DNA of 64,000 nucleotides, from assembly GCA_041725935.1 (NCBI GenBank), contig JBGRQD010000006.1, positions 186,001-250,000 of the forward strand, in the 5' to 3' direction. This document shows positions 54,337 to 62,214 of the stretch, in pieces. Under the pieces are notes generated by a model. It saw only the letters and a program-made list of their open reading frames with translations, was not told the origin of the DNA and did no database searches. The DNA is from Marivita sp041725935 (GTDB lineage Bacteria; Pseudomonadota; Alphaproteobacteria; Rhodobacterales; Rhodobacteraceae). Numbering within the stretch: position 1 is the first letter of the stretch; each line of letters begins with the position of its first letter. The position numbers and the translations under genes are program-made.

Positions 54337-55464
54337 TCAGGGCCGGGGGCAGCCGTCCTGCAAGGCCAGAAAGCTGGACAGGACCAGCGATCCCGCCTCG
54401 ACATTCACCGCCCGTCCGTGGCGCAGGCGTTCGCCCTGATCCTGCGCAAGCTGCGCCCATGTTCGGGCGGCGGTGGGCGAAGGGCAGAGGCGCTGAAAGG
54501 TCTGTGCCTCTTGTGCTGCCGCTTCGGGGTCTGGTGGGTGGCCTGTCGCGCCGGTGCGGGCAAGCCGGGTCAGCGCGCGGTCGAAAAGGCCTAAGAGCAG
54601 ATCGAGCCGGTCTTCCTTGCCCCGTCCGGCCGCGCTTTCGGCCAGCGCGATGGCATGCGGGCGGCTGAGGTCGGGCAGGGTGGAGAGCAGTTCGACCAGA
54701 TCGCCATATAGCTTGAGCCCGTCCTGCTGCATCAGGCGCACCGCCTCGCCCACCGATCCGCCAGAGAGGGCGGCAAGGGCGGCTGGGTTTGCCACGTCCT
54801 GTTCGATCTCGGTCGCCGCTAGGGCCTGCGCCATATCGGCGGCATTGAGCGGGGCAAGCCGCAATTCGCGGCAGCGCGACCGGATGGTTGGCAAGAGCCG
54901 TGAGGGCTGGTGGCTGACCAGCAGCAGCGTCGTGCGGTCTGGCGGTTCTTCGAGCAGTTTGAGGATCGCGTTGGCGGCGCTGACATTCATGTCGTCGGCG
55001 GTGTCGACGATCACCACGCGGCGTCCGCCATCGGCGGAGGAGAGCGCAAAGAACCCCTTGAGGCGGCGCACCTCGTCCACGGTGATCTGCGCCTTCAGGC
55101 GCTTTGCCTTGTCATCGTAGGGACGGCGCAGCGCGAACAGCCCCGGCTCCGACCCTGCCATCATGCGGCGCGACACGCGGTGTTCCGGGTCGATATGCAG
55201 GTCGGTTGGCGGAGGCGGAGCGCCGAAAAGGCCATCGTCCTGCGCAATGGGTGTGGCCAGCAGGAACCGGGCGATTTGCCATGCCAATGTCGCCTTGCCC
55301 ACACCGCGCGGGCCGGTGATCAGCCACCCATGGTGCAGCCGGTCTGACGCGAAAGCCTGCAGGAAATCCGCCTGTGCGGCGTCCTGACCATACAGCAACT
55401 GGGTCTCGCGCGGATGCGGCGCGCCGTCGATGCGGTCGGGTTCTGGCTGGGTTGCGTCACTCAT
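54337..55464 (-). CDS. holB: DNA polymerase III subunit delta'
   Basis: This clamp-loader subunit has 375 residues. The AAA+-like N-terminus reads WLITGPRGVGKATLAWQIARFLL, with a degenerate Walker A; VVIVDTADDMNVSAANAILKLLEEPP is the sensor and Walker B region, and LLLVSHQPSRLLPTIRSRC the SRC motif of clamp loaders. The C-terminal half is helical. It overlaps tmk by 4 bp, the usual tmk-holB order. tatD follows after 54 bp. Confidence 0.95.
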   Translation of the reverse strand: MSDATQPEPDRIDGAPHPRETQLLYGQDAAQADFLQAFASDRLHHGWLITGPRGVGKATLAWQIARFLLATPIAQDDGLFGAPPPPTDLHIDPEHRVSRRMMAGSEPGLFALRRPYDDKAKRLKAQITVDEVRRLKGFFALSSADGGRRVVIVDTADDMNVSAANAILKLLEEPPDRTTLLLVSHQPSRLLPTIRSRCRELRLAPLNAADMAQALAATEIEQDVANPAALAALSGGSVGEAVRLMQQDGLKLYGDLVELLSTLPDLSRPHAIALAESAAGRGKEDRLDLLLGLFDRALTRLARTGATGHPPDPEAAAQEAQTFQRLCPSPTAARTWAQLAQDQGERLRHGRAVNVEAGSLVLSSFLALQDGCPRP

Positions 55465-56087
55465 GTCAGATGTGGGCTTACCGCAGCCCAGACATCCTCT
55501 GCAACGCTGTCGGCATCGCGCGCGCCGTCGATCACGCGGAACCGGTCGGCATATTCCTGCGCCAGAGTGAGGAAACCCGCGCGCATCGCCTCTTGCAGGG
55601 ATGCGCCGAAATCCTCGAACCGTTCCTCGATCGTGTTGCGGGCTTTCGCGCGGCTGAGGCCAAGGGCAGGGTCCATGTCGATCAGAAGCGTCAGGTCAGG
55701 CTCCACACCGATCATCAGATCGTGCAGTGCATCCACCTTGGCACGCAGGTTGCCACGCGACAGGCCCTGATACATGCGGGTGCTGTCGGCAAAGCGGTCG
55801 CAGATCACGACTTTGCCTGCCTCAAGCGCGGGCTGGATCGTGCGTTCCAGATGGTCGCGGCGGGCGGCGGTGAACAGCAGGATCTCGGTCTTGGCGGACC
55901 AGCGGTCGGGATCACCCTGCAGCACCAGAGCGCGGATTTCCTCGGCCCCCGGAGACCCGCCCGGTTCGCGGGTGTGCACCACGTCCATGCGGTCGCGGCG
56001 CAGCCTCTCGGCCAGCATCCTTGCCTGTGTGGATTTGCCTGAACCGTCGATGCCTTCGAAGCTGAGAAACAGCCCGGCTCGGTTCAC
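55461..56087 (-). CDS. tmk: Thymidylate kinase
   Basis: This enzyme phosphorylates dTMP to dTDP, with 208 residues. The P-loop is FEGIDGSGKSTQARML at the N-terminus. HTREPGGSPGAEEIRALVL is the substrate-binding DR(x) loop area, ICDRFADSTRMYQGLSRG carries the conserved DR(Y/F) motif, and the LID region is DPALGLSRAKARNTIEERF. It overlaps both the carboxypeptidase and holB genes by 4 bp and is in a coupled operon. Confidence 0.97.
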   Translation of the reverse strand: MNRAGLFLSFEGIDGSGKSTQARMLAERLRRDRMDVVHTREPGGSPGAEEIRALVLQGDPDRWSAKTEILLFTAARRDHLERTIQPALEAGKVVICDRFADSTRMYQGLSRGNLRAKVDALHDLMIGVEPDLTLLIDMDPALGLSRAKARNTIEERFEDFGASLQEAMRAGFLTLAQEYADRFRVIDGARDADSVAEDVWAAVSPHLT

Positions 56088-57256
56088 ATCGTTTCCTCGG
56101 CAGGGGCTTGCAGACGACCCATCAGAACCTGCGACACGCTCATCATGCGCGATAGGAACCCGCTCGCGGGCACGGCGCTTGCCGCGTACAGCGGGATGCG
56201 ATGCTCGGGCAGGCCCTCGGGGCTGATGATCAGCTCGGCCAGTTGCCGACCTTCGGCAATCGGCGCCTCGATGGGGCCAGTATACACCACTTCGGCGGTC
56301 ACATCCTGACCGGGTGTGCTTGGCAGGAGCAGGGTCACATCCTCTTTCGCCATCAGGCCGACCGTGTCGCTTGCGCCCATCCAGACATCGGCCTGCGCAA
56401 TCACCTCACCTGCGCGGGTGACGGTTTTTTCGGCGAACTGGCGGAACGCCCAGTTGACGATGGCTTCCGATTCCTCGGATCGCGCCCGCGCCGTATCAAG
56501 CCCGGTGATGGTGAAGATCACCCTGCGTTCCCCCTGTTTGGCAGAGCCCACGAGACCGTACCCAGCTTCCTGCGTGTGGCCCGTCTTGAGGCCATCTGCC
56601 CCGATATTCAGTGGCAGAAGCGGGTTGCGGTTGAACCGGTTGGACGATTCCGCCTCGTCAAAGAGAAACTCGGTTTCCGCGAACATCTCGTAGAAATCCG
56701 GGAAATCCTCGATGATGCGCTGCGCAAGCAGTGTCAGGTCGCGCATCGACATCACGTGCCCATCGGCGGGCCAGCCGCTGGAATTCTTGAAGATCGAATT
56801 GCTCATGCCCAATTGCTGGGCGCGCTGGGTCATCATGCGCGAAAACCCGGCTTCCGTCCCGTCGGGTGACAGCGCTTCGGCGAGAACCACGCTGGCATCA
56901 TTGCCAGACAGGACGATCACGCCCCGGATCAGGTCTTCGACCGTCACCCGTTCGCCCTGTCGCAGGAAGAGCGTGGAGCCGCCAAAGGAATTGGCATGCG
57001 CCGATACAAGCAGTTCCTCGTCCATGCGCAACCGACCGTCGCGCACCGCCTCGAAGGCGATGTACAGCGTCATCAGCTTGGACATCGACGCGGGCGGCAA
57101 GGGCACATCGGCGTTTTTGGCCAGCAGAACGGTGCCGGTCTTTTCGTCCAGCACAAAGGCCGCAGAGGCCCGCGTGTCAAAGGCGGATGCCGACACGCCG
57201 GACAACAGCAGCGCGGCAAGTGTGGCGGAAACGAAAGCGCGGTAGTCGCGGATCAT
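56084..57256 (-). CDS. D-alanyl-D-alanine carboxypeptidase (PBP5/6 type)
   Basis: This 390-residue periplasmic serine peptidase trims the terminal D-Ala of peptidoglycan stems. After a signal peptide (ALLLSGVSASAFDTRASAA) come the active-site motifs: SxxK in LPPASMSKLMTLY, SGN in VIVLSGNDASVVLA, and KTG in ADGLKTGHTQEAGYG. A C-terminal region with an amphipathic tail fits membrane anchoring. It overlaps tmk by 4 bp. The gene upstream encodes a SPOR lipoprotein. Confidence 0.95.
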   Translation of the reverse strand: MIRDYRAFVSATLAALLLSGVSASAFDTRASAAFVLDEKTGTVLLAKNADVPLPPASMSKLMTLYIAFEAVRDGRLRMDEELLVSAHANSFGGSTLFLRQGERVTVEDLIRGVIVLSGNDASVVLAEALSPDGTEAGFSRMMTQRAQQLGMSNSIFKNSSGWPADGHVMSMRDLTLLAQRIIEDFPDFYEMFAETEFLFDEAESSNRFNRNPLLPLNIGADGLKTGHTQEAGYGLVGSAKQGERRVIFTITGLDTARARSEESEAIVNWAFRQFAEKTVTRAGEVIAQADVWMGASDTVGLMAKEDVTLLLPSTPGQDVTAEVVYTGPIEAPIAEGRQLAELIISPEGLPEHRIPLYAASAVPASGFLSRMMSVSQVLMGRLQAPAEETM

Positions 57257-57288
57257 GGCAGCTCTCCTGTCATACCTGCGGGGAGGGG

Positions 57289-58170
57289 TCAGTTGGTGAC
57301 CGCATAGGCGTCGGTAAACCCGGTATCCTTGATCTTGGCAAGCAGGGCGCTGCGCTCTGCGCGGGTCTGTGCCGGTCCGACCAGCACGCGCCAGAAGGTC
57401 TTGCCGCTCGAGGATTGTTCGAGCACCGTCGGCACCATCCCGGCCTGTCGCATCGCGGTTGCGGTGTTGTTGGCGTTCTGTTCGATGCTGAAGATGCCGA
57501 TCTGAATGAAGGGCCTGTCCAGTGGTGACGTGGCAGGCGCGGCTGCCGGTGCCGCCGCCGGGGTGGCATCAAGCGCTGCAGCCGCCGCACCGGCAATCGG
57601 GTCAAGCGTGGTCTCGGCCACATCGGTCGGTGCCGCGAACGTGCCATCGCCAACCGGCGCGTCCTGCGGCGGGGCGGAGGTGGCGTCGTCCGGCACTTCC
57701 TCGCGGCGCAGAGCCACGACATTGAGCTGTGTCGGCGCACCGGCCAGAACGCCAAGGGCAGCCGCCGCATCGGACGAGATCTGCAGACGCGGACCGGGGG
57801 TCTCGCGTTCCTTGCGGAACAGCGCACCGATGACGAAATTGCCGTTGGACTCGTTGCGGATGATCACGCGCTCGGGTTCGGACACACTTGGATGCGCCGC
57901 CCAGACACCACCCAGCGACGGTCGACCGTCCCAGAGCCCGTTCTCGCTGACCTGAAAGACCTCGGGTGCTTCCACATCCCGCTCGACCAGCCGTGTTGAG
58001 CGTGTGCCCGAAGCCGCCGAGCCATCCTGCGCGCTGGCACCCCCACCACCCTGCAGGAACGCAGGCATGTTTGCGGCGTCGCAGCCGGCAAGCGCGACCA
58101 ACGCGACACCGCACATCGCGGTTGTTCGTGCGCTGCGCCACAGCGGAGAGTTGGTGATCCTGATGTCCAT
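57289..58170 (-). CDS. RlpA-like SPOR-domain lipoprotein
   Basis: This 293-residue protein has a lipobox (VALVALAGC) at about residue 28. A double-psi barrel-like region follows at about 95-165 (ERVIIRNESNGNFVIGALFRKE, then PRLQISSDAAAALGVLAGAPTQLNVVAL), then an Ala/Pro-rich linker. A C-terminal SPOR domain (FIQIGIFSIEQNANNTATAM, then FWRVLVGPAQTRAERSALLAKI) is predicted to bind denuded septal glycan. The RlpA catalytic DRGP is replaced by ETPGPR, so lytic activity is doubtful. The ATG at 58170 is used. It precedes the carboxypeptidase by 32 bp. Confidence 0.88.
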   Translation of the reverse strand: MDIRITNSPLWRSARTTAMCGVALVALAGCDAANMPAFLQGGGGASAQDGSAASGTRSTRLVERDVEAPEVFQVSENGLWDGRPSLGGVWAAHPSVSEPERVIIRNESNGNFVIGALFRKERETPGPRLQISSDAAAALGVLAGAPTQLNVVALRREEVPDDATSAPPQDAPVGDGTFAAPTDVAETTLDPIAGAAAAALDATPAAAPAAAPATSPLDRPFIQIGIFSIEQNANNTATAMRQAGMVPTVLEQSSSGKTFWRVLVGPAQTRAERSALLAKIKDTGFTDAYAVTN

Positions 58171-58356
58171 TGCCTGCTCGCCTTCTGCTATGCCATGGCG
58201 CGCGCATGTCCGGGCCTGTCGCCCCGCGCCGCTCGTTGTTTTGCGCAAAGCTTACAGACTTCGGTGCGTCAAGAAAAGTCTGACGGCACCGTTGCGCAGA
58301 TTTTCCCCTGCTGCCGCTTTCAGAATCGAAATTGTGACGCTATGCCAACGCCCACC

Positions 58357-58446
58357 GGAGGTTTGGCAGAGTGGTCGAATGCGGCGGTCTTGAAAACCGT
58401 TGGGCGTGAGAGCGTCCCCAGGGTTCGAATCCCTGAGCCTCCGCCA
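58357..58446 (+). tRNA. tRNA-Ser (anticodon UGA)
   Basis: The acceptor GGAGGTT pairs with AGCCTCC, and discriminator G and an encoded CCA follow. The anticodon stem GCGGT/ACCGT encloses CTTGAAA with anticodon TGA, and a long variable arm and GTTCGAATC T-loop complete a class II serine tRNA of 90 bases. A decayed IS begins 39 bp downstream. Confidence 0.96.
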
Positions 58447-58484
58447 CTCTATCCATGGTCCCATAAATTTCTGAAATTAGTTAG

Positions 58485-59984
58485 TTGGCGTTGAACAACG
58501 CGTTTCAGGCTGGTGCGCCTTTGGGTGAGCGGTGATTTTCGGTTCTGATGATCACAGTTTCTGATAAGGCGCTGGCGATCATGGCGAGCAGAACGGCAAG
58601 AAGCTTCCTGAGGTGCCTCAGGATCTTTCGGATATTGTGGCCACAGCCGCAGAGGACGGCGAAGATCGTATCGCTGCGGGTCCCTTTGATGGGGCATCTG
58701 GCAAGTCGTCCATCTGTCTTCATGTGTCCGATCTCGGGCTCGATGGCGCTGCGCCGTCGGAGGAACGCCTTCAGGGGCGGGGTGAGCCCCCGGCGAGATC
58801 CTGAGATCAGGACCTGAGTGGTTTCCACGCCTTGGCCACGATAGCCGCGGTCGACAACAGCTATGGCCGGACGCTGTTCGGTCAGGATTTCCACCTGCTC
58901 CAACGCCTCGGCCAGAGTGTGGCCATCATATGGGTTGCCGGGCAGCGCGCGCATGCCGACCCGACGCCTTCGTCGATTGTCGTGGCGATGCTGACCTTTG
59001 AGCCAAACTCATACCGGATCCGAGCCTTGCCTTTGGAGATGCAGTCGACGTCGGCTTCATGCAGGGCATAGATTTTACCGCTGCCTCTGGGAGCCTGGTG
59101 CAACAAGCGCGAGACCAGCACCAGGGTGTCGAGGACTGTTTCGCGGAAGGCGCCGGGCGGGATGAGGGATACCTGACGCCGCAAGTCGCGCATGACCCGT
59201 CCAGTGTAAACCTTCAATGTCCTCGTGGTCTTGTGCATGCGCTTGAACTGTCGCGCGTGGGCATAGCGACCAACCTGCGCCGCCAGCAGTGGCGCCTTGC
59301 GCGCATAGGTCTGGCGCAGCTGGACCCCAGCCTCTTGAGCCAGGGCCACGATCTTGGAGCGTGCTTTCTCGTAGAGCCGCGCATCGGTTGGATAGGCGAT
59401 GTTTTCCTCCATGACGGTTGTGTCGATGGACCCGCGGGACAGGCTGTCATCGTCCACGACACCGATTGAGCGCCCGGCCTCGATTGTCTTTGTCAGCAGC
59501 CACTCGGCCCCTTCATCGCCGATCCGGTCACGCGATCGGCTGAGCGACGAGGGATGAATTGGTGGCTGATGTTGAAAGAAGATCTCGCCAGTGAAGTGCT
59601 GGAAATACGGGTTCTCCACCCACCGGTCGATCACAGCCTCATCCGACAGGCGATGCAGATGTTGAAGATACATCAGCCCAGCTACCAGCCGCGGTGGTGT
59701 CGCCGGCCGCCCTGTTCCTGACGGAAAGAAACCGGCCTATTCCCGCTCGAAGAGCTATCAATCGATCAGTGCGGCCACCTTTACCAGCTCATGACGCATG
59801 TCGATCACGTCAACGAGCCGAGGACGCGGCAGATCATCTTGTTCAGGGGGACGTTTGCGGTGTTTCACGGCGGGATCAAATTGCAGGGTTTCAAACCAGA
59901 TTCTACAAAACCTTGCAGAAAAAGGCGACATGAATTGTCACTTTATCAAGTACTTCCAATGCTTTGAGAGTTGTTCAAACCGGA
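58485..59984. mobile_element. Decayed IS5-type insertion sequence
   Basis: Imperfect terminal inverted repeats TTGGCGTTGAACAAC (58485-58499) and GTTGTTCAAACCGGA (59970-59984) share an uninterrupted TTGAACAAC core. Outside them lie TTAG (58481-58484) and CTAG (59985-59988), which fit a 4-base YTAR-type duplication with one change. The 1500-bp element holds one transposase reading frame, interrupted. The IS5 grouping is inferred from the transposase and the target type. Confidence 0.75.
58505..59868 (-). pseudogene. Transposase of the IS5 group, disrupted
   Basis: A GTG at 59866-59868 opens MKHRKRPPEQDDLPRPRL, and the same frame continues into LVAGLMYLQHLHRLSDEAVIDRW, the usual start of such a DDE transposase. 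Three in-frame stops interrupt it: TGA at 59758-59760, TAG at 59755-59757 and TAG at 59737-59739. Two of these fall where Trp is expected. A further frame change near 58953-58966 (GTCGGGTCGGC) shifts to the frame of MRALPGNPYDGHTLAEALEQ. The C-terminal DDE part (VVDRGYRG, AIEPEIGHMKTDGRL) ends at 58505. The element cannot make a full transposase. Confidence 0.9.
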
Positions 59985-60211
59985 CTAGTTAACCAAACTG
60001 AGTATTGGCAACATCGGCCCCACACGATTGCCACTTTGTTTTCCGTACAAAAGCGCAGTGTCCGCCAAAGGTTCGCCGGTTTTCACGATCGCTGATCCCG
60101 TTTCCCTGAGGTAGCCTCAGCTAAGAAATGCCATTTCATTAGATTATTTCCCCAGCACCATGCAGACCCGTCAAAGCAAGGCGCGAGCACTTTGTTTGCC
60201 TGGGCGGTTGA
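59985..60211. other. AT-rich gap downstream of the protease operon
   Basis: No gene is seen. It contains two small inverted repeats on the 3' side of the operon: CTGAGG/CCTCAG at 60106-60120 with a 3-base loop, and GAAATGCCATTTC nearby. The composition is lower in GC than flanking genes. A terminator for the operon may be here but is weak. Confidence 0.4.
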
Positions 60212-61129
60212 TCAGAAGCCTGTGGGACGTAGTGGCAAGCCTGCCATCTCCCATGCCTGAATGCCTCCGCGATACCAATATACATTGGTAAAACCCGCTG
60301 CCACGGCGCGCAGACTGGCGTTATAGCTCAGCCAGCACATAGGGTCCGAGCAATAGATCACGATGGGCATGTTTTTGTTGGTACCGGTGATTTGGTTGAG
60401 CCACTGGCTACCCTGCTGCTGGGTGCGATCATTGAATGACCCAGGCGCAGAGAGGGCTGGTGCGACATATGTATTGGGCAATCCGTAGCCTGACCCCAAC
60501 ACATCGATGACGACCATCTGCATACCGGAATTCATACCCTGCAACAGGCTTTCTGTTGTGACCAGTTGCGCGCCGGGGATCGAGGTTGGCGTGTGTGCGT
60601 GGAATTGATCCTGGCGGAGTTGCTGTTGAGGCGGAACGCCGAAGTCCCGCATTTCGAACGCTGTTATCTGTGGGTCGATCTGTGGACCTTGGTCTGGAAG
60701 CACGGGCGGGGCCGGCAGCGCCTGGCCACCATTGTTGTTCGGGGGCGGGGGTGGCGCGTTTCCTCCACTTCCACCGTTGTTGGGTGGGACTGGCGGCTGC
60801 GGAGCGACCCCGCCATTGTTACTGGGAGGTGGTGGAGGGGGTGCCACAGCCCCACCGGTGTTACTGGGTGGCGGAGGGGGCGGCGGTACAATCACGCCGC
60901 CCTGGTTGCTTGGCGGAGGCGGGGGAGGTGCCAGTGATGATCCACCGTTGCCGGCTGGGCTGAAGGAGCCTTCGTCGATGAAACCGTCGTTTGCTGCGGG
61001 TGGCGGATTCACGCCCCCCTCAAGGTCATTGAAGCTGCCCGAGTCGAAACCTTGGGCCGACGCGGCCAGAGGAATGAGTCCCACAAGGGCCACAGCGCAG
61101 GCCGAGCGTTTCACAAAATCCTGTATCAT
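60212..61129 (-). CDS. Exported proline-rich rhodanese-like protein
   Basis: This is a 305-residue protein. The signal peptide ends near residue 26 (VALVGLIPLAASAQ). Residues 40-160 are a proline- and asparagine-glycine-rich linker with tandem units like PPPPPPSNTGG. A rhodanese domain follows at about 170-305: IVIYCSDPMCWLSYNASLRA holds the active-site cysteine C260 and a second, C265, then NVYWYRGGIQAWEMAGLPL. This CSDPMCW pattern resembles CXXCW rhodanese-like proteins. Export suggests a periplasmic redox or sulfur role, but the linker points to surface display. It follows the trypsin-like gene by 10 bp. Confidence 0.88.
   Translation of the reverse strand: MIQDFVKRSACAVALVGLIPLAASAQGFDSGSFNDLEGGVNPPPAANDGFIDEGSFSPAGNGGSSLAPPPPPPSNQGGVIVPPPPPPPSNTGGAVAPPPPPPSNNGGVAPQPPVPPNNGGSGGNAPPPPPNNNGGQALPAPPVLPDQGPQIDPQITAFEMRDFGVPPQQQLRQDQFHAHTPTSIPGAQLVTTESLLQGMNSGMQMVVIDVLGSGYGLPNTYVAPALSAPGSFNDRTQQQGSQWLNQITGTNKNMPIVIYCSDPMCWLSYNASLRAVAAGFTNVYWYRGGIQAWEMAGLPLRPTGF
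60800..60928 (-). repeat. Tandem proline-linker repeat in the rhodanese-like gene
   Basis: Three imperfect units of about 42-45 bp encode PPPPPPSN-x-GG repeats (residues about 68-110). They form the linker between signal peptide and rhodanese domain and are likely to vary in number between strains. Confidence 0.7.
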
Positions 61130-61139
61130 GTCCCAATCC

Positions 61140-62195
61140 TCAATTCGTACGAATTGTGTTGCCGATCCAGTCGAAGTAATTCGACACGCGCGTATACACC
61201 CCATAAAGTGATGGCAGACCGCAGGCGGTCTGCGCGCCCAAAGGCATTTTCCCCCAGCTTACGATACCGACCTGAATCCAGCCGCCATCCGCGCGCCGGA
61301 CCATGAGCGGGCCGCCGCTGTCTCCATTGCAACTGTCCTTGCCACCGGATGGCACGCCAGCGCAAATCATGTTGTCTGTCAGCGCGTTTCCGATACTGGG
61401 CGAGATCAGTTCGAAAGCCTGAATGAGCCGATCCTCCGGGATCTCGTTTGCGGCACCCATAGACAACAGGAAGCTGCCGATATCCCGTCTTGTCTGTTCC
61501 GCAAAGCCTGTGTTGCAGGCATCGTTCGGGACAATGCCGATTTCAACCTCCATCAGGACTGCGGGAACCGTATTATCCTCCATTAGTCCCCAGCCAACTG
61601 ACACCGCAGGTCCGGGTTGAAGCTGGGTTCCATCCTGCAAAACCGGAATTGCACCAACAGGCCCCGAACTTTCCGAGATCGGTTCGGCCAATTTCAGCAG
61701 CGCGATGTCGTTGTCCGTACGAACAGGGTTATAGTCAGGATGTGGGATCACCGCGCTTATCGACCGAAAATCCCCTTCGAATAAAGCGACATCGCCTGAA
61801 CGGACAAGAATTTCCCGCGGCGACGAGATGTTTCCGTCGAAATCTTCGACGCAATGTGCTGCCGTCAATACCCATTGACGGGCAATCAGCGAGCCACCAC
61901 AGAACTGAGACAGGATCCGACTGCGTTGATCATTGCCCACGTCTTCGGCCGTGTGCAGGCTGACCTGCCAAGGCCAAGCGCCCTGTTCCGCGGGGCGGCC
62001 ACCATAGATCCGGGTGTCGGCAGCCTCTGTTACAAGTGTACCTGCCTCCTTGGCATCCCGTACAAAACTTCGGACGTCACCACTTGCAGATGGCCGCAAT
62101 ATGTCATCCAGAGTTGTCTGCGCCTCCGTTGACGCGCCAAGAAACGCCATTGACAGGGCGATGACACCTGCAACCAGAATTTTTGCTAAAGTCAT
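61140..62195 (-). CDS. Exported trypsin-like serine protease (S1) with zymogen layout
   Basis: This is a 351-residue protein. Signal peptide: LAKILVAGVIALSMAFLGAS. A 36-residue propeptide ends at R62, and the mature enzyme would start IYGGRPAEQGAWPWQVSL, as in chymotrypsin-family zymogens. The catalytic triad is H114 (VLTAAHC), D163 (NDIAL) and S293 (GDSGGPL). D287 in KDSCNGDSGG is the S1-pocket aspartate that gives Arg/Lys specificity. Cysteine pairs fit disulfides, so it acts outside the cytoplasm. The ATG at 62195 has AAGGA 8 bp upstream. It sits between caspase-like and rhodanese-like genes with 19- and 10-bp gaps. Confidence 0.93.
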   Translation of the reverse strand: MTLAKILVAGVIALSMAFLGASTEAQTTLDDILRPSASGDVRSFVRDAKEAGTLVTEAADTRIYGGRPAEQGAWPWQVSLHTAEDVGNDQRSRILSQFCGGSLIARQWVLTAAHCVEDFDGNISSPREILVRSGDVALFEGDFRSISAVIPHPDYNPVRTDNDIALLKLAEPISESSGPVGAIPVLQDGTQLQPGPAVSVGWGLMEDNTVPAVLMEVEIGIVPNDACNTGFAEQTRRDIGSFLLSMGAANEIPEDRLIQAFELISPSIGNALTDNMICAGVPSGGKDSCNGDSGGPLMVRRADGGWIQVGIVSWGKMPLGAQTACGLPSLYGVYTRVSNYFDWIGNTIRTN

Positions 62196-62214
62196 GGTTC
62201 TATTCCTTTTCAAA

